DNA of 64,000 nt, taken from Gnetum montanum. Taxonomy: Eukaryota; Streptophyta; Gnetopsida; Gnetales; Gnetaceae. The notes beneath the pieces were generated by a model, which had not been told where the DNA came from, did no database searches, and was given only the letters and a program-made list of their open reading frames with translations. Location: the NCBI GenBank assembly GCA_015680685.1, contig MNCI01007580.1, positions 465,034 to 529,033 on the forward strand, read 5' to 3'. The position numbers were made by a program, and so were the translations under genes. The first letter of the stretch is position 1. Every line of letters begins with the position of its first letter. Positions 36,253-47,982 of this stretch are shown here, in pieces.

Positions 36253-36369
36253 CGGTGCTAGTTATTTAGATTAATTACATCATACAAGATCGCTGTAACA
36301 AAGTATTCACGATACATCTTTTAGAAAAGAAAATTAATTTCGATTAAGTCACACACAAATTCACACACA

Positions 36370-38355
36370 ATGCCTCTCTCACAAGACTATGATAACATAA
36401 CAACCAGTAAGGAAATTCATTGGAGAACCAATGAATTATATGATGATGAAGATGAAGTTTGGAGTATCCAATCTGATGAAGGGGTTTCCTATAAGCATAA
36501 ACGAAGACAACATCATCCCAACTCACGAATGCATGACGATAAACCCCTATTGGCCACTACAAGCCTAATGCAAATACAAGAGGCTGTTCAAATATCTCGC
36601 AGGCATCGCAAGGAAAGCCGTCTACCTAGGCTTGATTTAAACAACTTTCCCAAATTTTTAGGAGGCTATGATTTAGATTTGCAACAACATTTACAAGCCT
36701 TCTATGATGCCTATGCATGGAACAACATTGATAATGGGTGGCAAAAACTTAAGCTCTTTCCTATGAAACTCATTGGCCATGCAAACGTATGGTATAGGTC
36801 TTTAAAACCAAAATCAATTTGACATTGGCCAACAATGGTAGAGCTCTTCAATGAAAGATATCAAACTTATGCAAGAGTGTCAGCCTTGAGGAGACAAATC
36901 CAAGAATGGAAACAAGAGAAATATGAACCCTTGGACATGGCCTTAGAAAGATATTATGCACTATTAAACAACTGCCCATGCCATGAGTTCTCTGAGGAAA
37001 GGCTAATGTACCACATTATTAATGGGCTCCGTAATGAAACAAGGGAGACCCTAGGAATGTATGCCCAAGGTCAACTATATGAGCTATGAACCCATCAACT
37101 CCAAGAGCTTATTAAGCGGGTAGTAAAAGAAGAAGGAGAAATGGCTAGATGGGAGAATGTTGAACAATCTCAATGGGACCAAAATCTCAACTTAACAAAG
37201 GTCCATAAGCAAGAAAAGGAGAAATCAACTCACCTCAAGGAGATGGAACCACCTTTGCCAGTACTACAATCATTGGATGAAATTGAGGCAAAGATCAATA
37301 AGATGATGGAATGGATGCATAAAAAATGTGAAGAATATGCCAACGTTATTGGAGATAGAGTCATGACGAACCAAAAAGCAAGATGAAACACCTTTAGAAA
37401 ATCGGAAAGAAGGGTAGAAGAGAATAAGAACTTAACTGCCAATCATATGTATTAATGCAACATTTGCTTGTACAATCACCCCAAGGGCCAATGTCCAATC
37501 TTGTCACATTTACAAGAGCATTTGGAAAGAGTGTTACATCTAGAGTTCATACAGAGATACTATGTTCGATCACAGTGGCAACAATCCCAGTTGTGGGGGA
37601 GGCCACCCTCAAACTGGTTACACCCTTCATACCATCCGAATCTCAGTGCTTATCAAGTCCAACATCTTATTTTTCCAATTGGGTCAACATCCTCTATCTC
37701 ACCACATTATTATCATTCTCCCCAATGCTATCAACCCGTATCCTCTCCAACACAACCACCACCTTGGATACCTTACACATCTCCTCAATTTTAATATTCT
37801 CACCCTTCACCTCCTTCTACATCGCCACCAAGTGTTCCAGAGGGTTTTGCACCACAACACCAACCCACGAATGTTAGTTGTGTTGTTACTATCAACAGCA
37901 GTGCGAATCCTCCACAACATCATAGGCGTCCCTTCTTTAGACATGACCATAAGAAGGGACATCACAATTTTGAGCCCACTGTACCTTCCAAACCAGCACA
38001 AGTCCAACATTGTGGTGCAGCTCTCTCCTCGAATCCAACGCCTCATGTTACTTTCTCTGAGCTAGCAACAAATACTCCAACAACCATATGGCCCAATGAA
38101 TATAGCCACCAAAGGAGACAGATCGATCCTTGCATACCATCTTACAATCACAGGTGTCATAATGGGTCAACCACTCATCAATTAACTACACTTTATAAAT
38201 TGCCCCACTATGCTTACTATAATCAAGTGTGTGAACCCCAATGGGGTAAGTATGACCGAGTCCCAACATTTCCAACATGCAAGGATCCCAATTCTTCATT
38301 TATTAATCCTAGCCATGCTCAACCATTTAGCTGTGGGGAATGCCCCCCATTCTAA
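36370..38355 (+). pseudogene. Element C gag, one frame with scattered stops
   Basis: The start is MPLSQDYDN. The capsid-like core has RLDLNNFPKFLGGYD, WQKLKLFPMKLIGHA and WYRSLKPKSI, then YHIINGLRNETRETLG. The nucleocapsid-like CNICLYNHPKGQC has the spacing CX2CX3HX4C, as in Athila gag. A Pro/His-rich tail follows, ending CGECPPF. Five in-frame stops (TGA near 36820, 37087 and 37384; TAA near 37453 and 37795) interrupt an otherwise unshifted frame. Each can be explained by one C-to-T change in CGA or CAA. With those five read through, the frame is about 660 codons long. Confidence 0.87.
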
Positions 38356-40273
38356 TGACAAGCAGGATTAATAAATATTTTTCATTTTCTTTAATTTTGA
38401 AATTTTTGTTTTTCAGTTTTTCACTTTTTCAACTTATTATCTTTTTATCTTTTTATCTTTTTGTAAGTAATCTCATCCACGAATAAAACACTCATGTGAC
38501 TCATTGGTTGAGGTGTTGTTCTATGCTATCAAGTCTTAGGTGACTAATTATTTGAACAGCGAGCCCACAACATCCACTTAAACATTCTATTAAGGGGTTC
38601 TACCCTGGGTACAATGATATTCTTAATTATTAAAACTTAAAGTAACCTTGTGTTATCATACCTTGAGTGAAGAAGGATGGACTAAGAGGGAATGGCTAGG
38701 GTGTAGCATCAAGGGGACTTGTGGATTCTCTTTGGTGACATCTGTGGCAGTTATCATGTAGCTTGGTTGTACTAAGATCCTTGTAGATCTAACGAAAAGT
38801 GGGAGTAAGAGTAATCGAAAGGCACTCAACCAGAAATAATAATAATAAATAATAATGCTATTATAGGGAGTCCCATTCGTCCAATGATTTTGCTTCTCTG
38901 GATAAGGTAATACTTCAAAAATAAAAAACGAGTGCCACAAGCAAAATCACTTCTCCCTTGAACGAAACGCCAAGTGATTGTACACCTTGTTGTCATGGTG
39001 CTCTTATGGTTGTCCATCATTGGACGAAGTAATGTGATGTCACTGATCGGAGGAATGGACTTGGTTCTGATTTCGGAATGATGGGTTAATGACACATTAA
39101 TCATGTCTTACACGCGGGATTCATTGTGCCTTGGGTCCATTACCTCATGTCCCGCTCTCTACAATCCCTTCTACAATTCCCGTCACCTCGCTATTTGTGT
39201 ACTTGTGACTCAGGTAGCCTAGGATTCATCTCTCATCGTGGTGATATTTAAATGTGTGTTTTGCGAAATTGGTGTAGATTGCATTTAACCCTTCTAATGC
39301 CCACAAACATTTTAAGGTGTGGTTATGCAAGGGCACTATAGGTTGGAACCTGCTTTGGGGAGGACGCACTTGCGTAACCCTTGTAATTTGCACTTGTAAC
39401 ACATCTTCCGCACATCATCTTATACCCTCTATGCATTACCAACGTTCTTCTTTCCCTTATCATCCTTCAAGTTCAAACATCCCTATGAGCTCACACATGT
39501 CCTTTTCCCCCTTACTCTTCATGATTTTCATTGTCAAATTTTACACTGTTATACTCTTTGTGCCTTCAGGACTAATTTGTATTACCCTGGACCCCTTTCC
39601 ATTGACTTACACATCCTCAATTTATACCTCGGAGTTTCAAAAAATTAAAAAATTTAATTAAAATTTGGTAACTTTTCCAAATACCCCATTTTCGATCAGA
39701 CATGATATCGAGTTCCCGATATCGGGTCCCCACTAGCGGGTACACGATATCACGTCATTAAATTATATATATACATGGGCCCCCCATGCCTATCAACATC
39801 ATTTGCAACTGTTCACACAAGGGAGGGTTTTCAAATTTTCTTCTATGACTTGCTGTTGCACATCTCTTGCTTCACTCATCATAACTCACTCGCTGGTGCT
39901 TTGATTTTCATTCCTTCTGAACCTACTTGAACCCGGAATGTTCAGCTTAGTTGTGGGGGAGGGGTACATGCCAATGTGCATAAATTTTTTGAAATTCGTG
40001 ATCGCCCGAAGGACACTGTCAACGGTAATTAGTTATAAAAATAATAATAAACATGTGCCAAAAACAATTACATCTCCTTATCTATACCAGGAATTACACT
40101 TTGAAACCACCTAAGCAAAGTGGACCAAATATACAAATCTTTTGGGGACATTTCCATAAAAACTTCTAACCTTAAAATCACACGAAATCAGAACAAACTC
40201 ATTAAGGCAAGAAGTAAGGTATAACTTAACTTGGGTAAACATCCTTACTAATTCTTGACCTGTGTGATTGCAG
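38356..40273 (+). other. Noncoding region between gag and the env-like gene of element C
   Basis: It holds a U-rich tract (38361-38465), the conserved CTGCTTTGGGGAGGACGCAC block (39353-39372), a GATATC palindrome cluster with a TATA-like run (39697-39776) and a polypurine-like tract (39945-39967). It ends in TGTGTGATTGCAG (40261-40273), which looks like a 3' splice site directly before the env-like ATG. No coding domain is visible. Confidence 0.65.
39697..39780 (+). promoter_or_regulatory. Internal promoter-like cluster in element C
   Basis: Three GATATC cores (39704, 39718, 39746) precede TTATATATATACATG (39764 on). This copies the U3 design of the LTRs (GATATC array, then a TATA box), about 500 bp upstream of the env-like ATG. 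CAGACATGATATCG resembles the LTR A start (GAGACACAATATCG), so it could instead be a relic of an LTR fragment. Confidence 0.45.
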
Positions 40274-43028
40274 ATGGCCCCAAAGCATAGATAATAAGAA
40301 GGTCCCTCTCAAGGTGTGTTTAAGCAACCCAGGAAAGGTAGAGGATAGATGCCTATCGAACAACATGCAGAGAAAGAGGAGTAATCATTTAGTATCCATC
40401 AAGAAGACTCTGCCACTGTGCAATCAAGACAGGCAGAAGGTGGAGTTGTTGCAGTGCCTGAACAGGGACAACACCTCATGTTGCCCCCGGAGTGTGTCCA
40501 GGCCATCCGTGAAAAGTCCACATCAGTTGTCGTGATCGTGGAATTGAACTTCGGACCTTTCATAGAATATGCTCCCAAGGCCATTAGGGATCACCTCAAA
40601 GGGTCCCCATTAGGGCCCATCCTCTTCGAAAGTGGTGCCTGGTACTTAGGAGAAACGTACCAATTCTGGCACAATAAAGAAGAAGGCACCACAATTAACA
40701 TTTGTGGTGTGTCTGTTGACTTCTCAATCCAAGCTATTTCGAAAGTGTTAAACCTTTCGAATACAGGGCCAAAGGTTGCTCGCTTGTCCACTCGCTTTGA
40801 TGCTGATGTGCGTAAGGTTTGGTTAGATAGGGCGTACAGTAAAGAAGATAAGATCTATGGAGAGTTGATGTTGGAAGAGAGAATTTACTTTAAAACTGGA
40901 ACTTATCACATCTTCCCTACAAAAGGACTAAATAGAATTTCAACATATGCAGTAAGAGGAAGTGTGATATTGATGGGAAAGGTTAATGCTAACTTGCCTC
41001 ATCTATATTTCATGGAGATCTTAAGGCGCTTTGAAGAACGTAAGACAGGGAAGTTTGCGTTGCCCTTCTCTTGTCTCATCAAGAAGCTGTGCAAGCGTGT
41101 TGGCATTCGGAGATACACTAATGATGTCCTTAGAAAAGCCCAAAATGCTTTATACGCTGAACTGCTGAAGCCACCAGCTACAAGGAAGATTGCTGGTGAG
41201 ACGTTGGGGCCAAAATAAGAGCAAGAATAGACAATAGGGCCCACTACAACTCAACTTGCAGGGCCCAGCCAACCTCTAAGAATGGGACCCAGTCAACAAC
41301 AAGAAGCAGGGCCTAGCACGAGCCAGCGAGATCAACCACCACTACTGTAGGACTATCGATCATCAATGAGCCATCCTAGGGCCATTGTTGAGACAGTCAG
41401 TTAGGGAAGTCATGATGATGCAAATCTCTTTCGCGTCATCGATGATATCGTATGGCCCATTGTATCTATAGATTGTGCACGGGGTGAGGTGTCCATTTAG
41501 ATAGGAGGAGGGGAGAATTATTGGTCACAACAGATTTCAAGGAACACTGCATCCTTTCAGGTGCAACTAGAGACTGGTGAAGGAGCCACAGTGGTGGTCA
41601 TGCAACACTAGGATGCAGCAGGAGCAGCAAATGTTGTGCCACCGGCAGATTTCACAGGAGCACGGGATGCTCAAACTCTTGCCAGTCCCTCAATGACTCC
41701 TGCAGAGCATGAGGATGTGCTTGATCGATTGCTACAAACAGGATAGGTGATGACGTCCTTGTTTGACATTCCACAAGATGTTACGATAGCACAATTAGAT
41801 CTCATCTCCACCAAAGGAAAGCTGGTCATGACAGAGATGAGGGTCGAGCACGCAGAAATAGAAGTCGCAAGATTGCAAGAAAGGCTCGTAACCCTGTAGG
41901 CCACACAGTGGGATCCCTCTCAATTTGTTCTCGTAGACCAGCTGGACACCTTCAGGATTGAGCAACTCAACAATTTGTTGATGGAAAATAAAAGGGTGGT
42001 AGAGGAAAAAGAGAAGGTCGACTGGAATGCCTCTATGGCACAAGCACAAACTTACGCACACGTCAAGGCACTCAAGGCCTTACAAGAAGAAAATAAACAG
42101 CTTGTTGCTGACAATCTTCGATTGACCTTTGTGGAAAAACAAAAGAATGTTCTTGAAGAGCATTTTCAACAACTGCGAGAATAACTAATCAGGGTCAATC
42201 AGGACATAAACCGTTTGGCCAGGGAAAATTGAACCCTCTCAATGGAGGAGGTATGCGTCATTCGTCAGAAGACGACCATTGAAATAAGCACATGGCAAAA
42301 CAAGGCCAAGCAGCACGAAAAATCAAAAGAGCACTTCCAAGACCAAGTGGGAATGTACAAACAAATCATCGAGAAGGAGATCCATATGGCCAAGGCCCAC
42401 ATCAACACTTTCAGTGCTTCACACACTGATTGGCGGGCCATATTGGACACATGCATTTGCCCACCAGGCAGAACTTAAGAGCTGGGACTTGTAGATTCAA
42501 GATCTTACAAAATACATGGAGTTGCCAAATCTAAGGTATGCCAATCTAGCCATGTTGACAGTAGGCTGCTCAAGGACAAAGCTCGAGAAGCAGGTAGCTA
42601 CCACCTATGGCAAATATGAAGCAGAATTTGTAGAAAACAATAAGACGTTGCAGAAGCTGGAAGTTGCAAATTCTGAATTGGAGGTGGTTAAAGCAAGCTA
42701 CCAAGGACAAAAAGATGTCGCAACAGACTTGGCTCAAAGGCTTACAGATTTTCAGGAGTGCAAAGACAAAGCTAGAGCCTACGAGGAGGAACGACAGTTG
42801 TTTGTGGCCTGGTACGTCAAGGCAAACACAATGTCTTCACAACTACCATGCCCATGGGAGGTGTTGACTCTATCAAACATTAGAGCATCAGCATGGACGA
42901 CACAGGACCCTCGAACTGAATAGGAGAAACTCCAGGTACTACTTCAACGTCATCACCTCTCAAAACCTAGAGTGTAGGACAAGGGAAAGCAACCCATGGA
43001 GGAGCCCCCGCCACCAAGAACCACATGA
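40274..43028 (+). pseudogene. Element C env-like/coiled-coil gene
   Basis: The frame opens at ATG 40274 (MAPKHR..), directly after a splice-acceptor-like TTGCAG. A conserved domain (about 40418-41215) contains VELNFGPFIEYAP, WYLGETYQFW, YFKTGTYHIFPTKGLN and LPFSCLIKKLCKRVGI. It resembles the region annotated in many plant genomes as 'putative plant transposon protein' in Athila-type elements. A Gln/Pro/Ser-rich linker follows, then a long coiled-coil (EEKEKVDWN.., LQEENKQLVADNLRL). A frameshift near 42440-42500 moves the frame; the tail (SQLPCPWEVL.., MEEPPPPRTT) ends at TGA 43026-43028. Stops fit mostly C-to-T decay. I see no signal peptide or transmembrane helix, so envelope function is unproven. 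Confidence 0.8.
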
Positions 43029-43204
43029 GTTCCACCCAATTTTGTAATTTTAGGAATTTTTCATTTTTTTCGTGTTGTGTCCAATTTTGTTATATTGAGT
43101 CCTCCATTGCGACATGAATAGATTCCCTGTCAGTCAATAATCTCATACCTATCCACTGTGTAATCAATGGGGCTTGTTCTCATTTTGACTCGAAGACAAG
43201 TTTT

Positions 43205-43221
43205 CATTCAGCCGTGGGGTA
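43205..43221 (+). other. 3' polypurine tract of element C
   Basis: CATTCAGCCGTGGGGTA directly precedes the 3' LTR, a variant of the clan tract. Confidence 0.7.
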
Positions 43222-44127
43222 TGATGAATCGTGATTCATCTTGTTGCGATATTGGACCCACGATATCGAATACGCAATATCGGGTATGCGATATCGCATC
43301 CAACAATGATATCAGATCTGCGATATCGTGGTTCCTACATGGGCCTATAAATACACATGTAGGCACATGGGATGGAAGTCATTAGTCCTTAGCCTTTCTG
43401 TCAGTTTTAAGAGTCAAGTTTAGTGTAAGATCTTTTTGTCAGTTTTTCCTCTCAACTCTCTTCTCCCAGTGCATGCCTGCAGTGTGATGAATGTAATTGT
43501 ACGACATCCTTTATTCGAGTGTGACGTACTTGGACACGCACATGACCAACAATAAAGATCGAGATTACTTCACCATTGTAGCATTCACTTAGTTTAATTA
43601 TTTAATTGTTATTGTTATTTATTGCTTTCGTAGTTAATATCTCTTCACCCTAAACTCCTTAAACATGGAATGAGTACGACTTAATCACAGGCATTTAAGT
43701 CTGACTACTTGGTAACCTGTAGCATACCTAGGATCTACGCTTAGTAATCCCAGTAGTAGTCGTGCACGAGGTCCAAGATGTGTACGGATAATTAAGGAAT
43801 AGATGCTCATCGCACTTAGACTAGCTTAGATTCTCTCCCCCTATTTCCTCTTAGCATAACTCTCTCTCCCTTTTCCTCCTAGCTTAGCTAAGATTATCTT
43901 CCATCACCTTCAGGAGTAGCATTAGTTTAAGAACACATCATACACCTCACTTTGGACTAAACCATACATGACAAAGCAATTACTAGTCCAGGTGGGAAAA
44001 TAGCGAACTACGATCAGCGAGTAACGATCTAGATACCACAACTAGCCCGTCTGCGAAGTTTGATCGGATTGTGCGTGAAACACTTGTATTCGTATGGTTG
44101 AGTGTAGGGGTACCTTGCCACTCATCA
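43222..44127 (+). repeat. 3' LTR of element C
   Basis: It has a TGATGAATCG start and CTCATCA end. It carries one extra palindrome unit compared with the 5' LTR (six GATATC-type cores). The poly(A) stem arms are CTTTATT (43509-43515) and AATAAAG (43551-43557). It retains the block (43641-43687) that is inverted in the 5' LTR. Confidence 0.92.
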
Positions 44128-46783
44128 ATTCACTTCTTTTACTTTTTAAAGTGAACCCTGCTTGTAAAATTCATAGCCTATTGTTTGTTCATTGGTCCAT
44201 GTGGGTTTGTAACCATTTTGATTTGTTTATTTACAATTGTCAAAACTCTAGAAAGAAGAAAAATCAAAAACACCATGACATGTAGATTGAGTAGAGCTGA
44301 TAGATACATGTTGAATTGTGAGGGATTAGTGGCTTGAAGGTTTGGATCATGACTTGTATAGATAGTGAGCTTTTTGCTTCTCAAATTGTTAAGACTTAGA
44401 TTTAAGCTTGATTACTTAGGTGGAATCATTTGAAGAGGTTACGCTTTCACTCATCTATTAACCCTTCAAGCAAGATGAACATTATAACTGTAGATGATGG
44501 TCATAGCCAACCCCCTTTAACTGGAACAAGTTTAGGATTAGGATGATAATGACATCTTGGATTGATAGAAAGTTTCTTGCTTCTTAGATCTTAAGATTTG
44601 GATTTAAGTTTTGATTAAAGCCGCTAGAGAAAGGTTAGACTTATGCTCATCCATCCACCTTTCTAAATCCCTGTCTTGACCCTTTTAAAACCCCATCTTG
44701 ACGGCGACAAGCATTCGTCCCTTTTGTGATTCTTCCACATGCGTGTTGCATCGCTGAGATCCGTGAATTGCGGAGGATTTATGTCAACCAACAAATGAAA
44801 GGGACTTTTTTGTTTCTGGTTATGTTCTACGAGCATGGAATCTAAAATCAGTGCTTCCAAACTCTAAACCGCCGTCTGAAATTTTTGCAATTGACGGTAT
44901 ACAAGGTAAAAGCAAAGCTTTGATGAACACACCAGCATGCATCAAAATCCTGTCATTAGACCTCTGTAATTAAATGCACCTGGACCAAGTACTAGGACAC
45001 GATATCTTTTAAAAAAGCCCTTCAGCAGCAAATTTACTTTTCTCAGATGGTATAACCTGAGTCCAAACCTGCTCAGCTGGACAATCCTAACGTTGCACTC
45101 TTCTGTTTGGTTTTAAGAAATTTTGTTTCTTAAATTATAAGACAAATCCATCTAGCACTTTCCTGTTTGGCTTTTGTTTCTGTAAGGCCTAAGATAAAAA
45201 AAGGTTAACCTTTCACTCATTTTTACTCCATCTTGCTTTAACAAAATGAACATTGATCCTCCACGGAAAGACCTTTTAAAGGAGTAAACCTGAAATCCTG
45301 AATTAGCAGGTAAAAAACTTGCTCATACAATCCAGATTTAATTATGCCTATGCCCAAGCTTTTTAAAATGGTTTCTTATGAGATAAGGTGTTTGGATGAA
45401 TTTACCGGTTGAATTTGCAATTGCGATTATATGCTGTACTGAGAATTTAGCTCATTAACTCTTCTTTAAACCTGCTGGGTATATCTAGGTGAAATCTATG
45501 TATCAACGTTGTTGAAAAGCGTTGTCGCCATTGCCATTGTGCTCTATTTGTAGAAATTTGGTCGCAATCCCATTTCCTGAGAGCACTGCTCCAACTTATT
45601 TTGGCGAACATAGTTAAAAACAAAATGCAACGTAGTTATCTAGCAACAAATACAATGTACAGAGGCTCGCTAAGGGTAAGAATCCAAAAAGGGATAACAC
45701 TACGGTTCCTATCCTCAGCTTCGCAAATTCTAACATCTTGAAGGAGAGAAAGTTGATGGCGTTTAGGTTGTATCTTTTAGCTAAAACCATCAAATCTGAG
45801 CATACGGTGAGTTGGTAACCACCAAGAAGGAAGTTCGTTGAAACATTTATCTGAAAATCGTGGCAGCCATCTGACCATAACAAATCATCTTTGCTGATTA
45901 CCTAAAGAGACAGTCCACGTGAATAAGAGACGCCACCATGATAATGTTTTCCTCCGAAAATATCCGTCTTATTTTGGAAAAGCAAAAAGAAGACTAAATC
46001 ATTCGGTACATTTGGGCAACTTCAGCAATGCAGACAAGAGAATTGTAAGAGGCATATGCACGTAGTAGCTCTCTAATAAGAAAATCTGAAATACTTCAAA
46101 ACCTGCACCGGCAATGCCATGGGTTTTTGCTCTTCGCTTGCAATCGCATATGTATCGGATAATCTAAAACTGCAAACTAAAATTTTGTAAGTCTGTACAC
46201 CCACTAGCTCTATTGTACAGTTAAAAAAACACGCTGTGAGTTCTAAAATATCATAATTATAAATATCGGTGTTCTTGATAACATTTAGAATAAATCATCA
46301 GAATTTGCATAAACGTGGTGTTCATCTTTAATACAATGCTATTTGTATTGCACACCCAGCATATTCCAAATAATCAAACATAAAAATTAAGGTAATGTAA
46401 AAAACATGGTCACAGAAAATGGAAAATCCAGATTCATAACCTCCTCAATTCATTATAGATCGTTCCAAGAAAATACTTCTATCCACAACATGAGAAGAAG
46501 CTTACAGGCGTACTGATCAGCGGATTTGTGGCGGACTTTTGCGGTTCCCATCTGCGGCATTTCATCAGGGACGGCCGGCCGGCCAGTTCAACGTTTATAG
46601 AACAGCAGCGCATCCCTCCTCTAATTTGATTATATTGGACGATGATACTGTTGAAAAGCCATGCTTTCTTGCTCAGCCCTCGGCCCTTACAGAGATTTTT
46701 GAGAAGAAGCCGAGAACCCTGTAACACTCTCATTCGCATCATAGGATAGGATCTATTATTGTTCAGACTCAAAAAAACTGACA

Positions 46784-46901
46784 AAGCACAAAGGATTCTA
46801 CAAATTCACCAAGCACCAGTGAGGCACAAAAACAAATTATATGACCAAGCACAAAGGATTCTACAAATTCACCAAGCACCATTGAGGCACAAAAACAAAT
46901 T
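46784..46901. repeat. Two-copy tandem duplication, period about 59 bp
   Basis: The block beginning AAGCACAAAGGATTCTAC and ending ACAAATTATATG is repeated head to tail with very few differences. Confidence 0.8.
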
Positions 46902-47242
46902 ATATGCCGTAAAGTCATAATGCGATCTCTGGTGGGTAATCCCTTGAATCTAACTCCCACTAAACTGATATTCATCACTTGCTCACCCCTTAGCCCTTAC
47001 ATACATTATTGAGCTTGCAAGAGCCCTGCTCAGAGTTGCTTTAGGAAAAGCTCAGAGAATTTTAATACTCTTGTTCTGCAGCATTGCTTTTTCATAGAAT
47101 AGGATTTACTGCTCAGATATCATGAAAAAAATAAAGACCGACTCCACAAACTGTCCATGCACAAATACAAACTCCATAAATTAATCAAGCACAGCATAGA
47201 AAACAAATACATGAGTATGCATGCAACTCATCTTCCGTGGTT

Positions 47243-47505
47243 CATGGCATAAGTGCACTCTTTTTGAGCAATACAGGCTCCAGAAATTAATCAATTACAG
47301 CATAGAAAACAAACACATGAATATACATGCAACTCATCTTCCAGCTCCTAGCTGCTTTCAATTCTAAGATGACATGGCATAAGTGCACTCTTTTTGAGCA
47401 ATACAGGCTCCAGAAATTAATCAATTACAGCATAGAAAACAAACACATGAATATACATGCAACTCATCTTCCAGCTCCTAGTTGCTTTCAATTCTAAGAT
47501 GACAC
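47243..47505. repeat. Two-copy tandem duplication, 130 bp, nearly identical
   Basis: Copies start CATGGCATAAGTGCACTC at 47243 and 47373 and differ at about one base, so the event is recent compared with the retroelements. Confidence 0.85.
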
Positions 47506-47982
47506 AAACTTCAGTGAAAAATGATGTAATGTTGTAATATGATGTAAATAAAATTGCTTCCTGCCTTTTTCTACATTAGAGCACAAACTGTATTAAAACC
47601 TTCTGCTTGAATACGCGGTAAATACGCCTATGATTTTACTGCACTTTCTCAAAACAAATATTCCATTTTCTCTCCCAACAAATATTCCATTTTCTCACCC
47701 ACTTTCCATCCATTAATTGCATGATGTTGATAAAACACAACACTTGGTCCCACGAAACATTTCATTTTCTCACCGGAATCAACCACAAAAGGCAGAACAG
47801 AGTTTCCAGAAGGGGAAAAAAAAGCGGTGTGTACCTTTCCGACCGGGCAATCAATCTCGTGGTATCCAACAACATCTGTGTTTTACTGTGATGCTTATTT
47901 GGCTACTTCTGCAATCCATGTGTCGTTGTAGTTGGATAAAGTTAGGCGGATGATGATGATGAAGATGATGATACTGTGATGG

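Larger units (their letters stand above)
35368..44127 (+). mobile_element. Element C: Athila-like element with gag and env-like gene but no pol
   Basis: LTRs at 35368-36233 and 43222-44127, with exact target duplication ATTCA at 35363-35367 and 44128-44132. The interior has a tRNA-Asp primer site, a gag frame (36370-38355), about 1.9 kb of noncoding DNA and a long env-like/coiled-coil gene (40274-43028). No protease, RT, RNase H or integrase motif appears anywhere. The U-rich tract that normally follows pol directly follows gag, so pol has been lost cleanly. It would have needed enzymes in trans. The LTRs look closer to each other than those of B and D, so it is probably the youngest. Confidence 0.93.
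44133..47982. other. Intergenic DNA downstream of the RKF3-like gene
   Basis: No convincing gene. It holds the 3' UTR of the minus-strand receptor kinase near 47982, including a GAT-rich microsatellite around 47949-47973, and two small tandem duplications (46784-46901, 47243-47505). A GC-richer patch near 46500-46740 has no domain I recognise. Confidence 0.45.

Noticed and set aside
37562-38065. Overlapping plus-strand frames in the gag tail of element C
   Set aside because: The gag frame itself continues through this Pro/His-rich region; the others are shadows in low-complexity sequence.
46479-46784. Minus-strand frame of 101 codons
   Set aside because: No recognisable domain, no splice context, and it overlaps a tandem repeat at its end.
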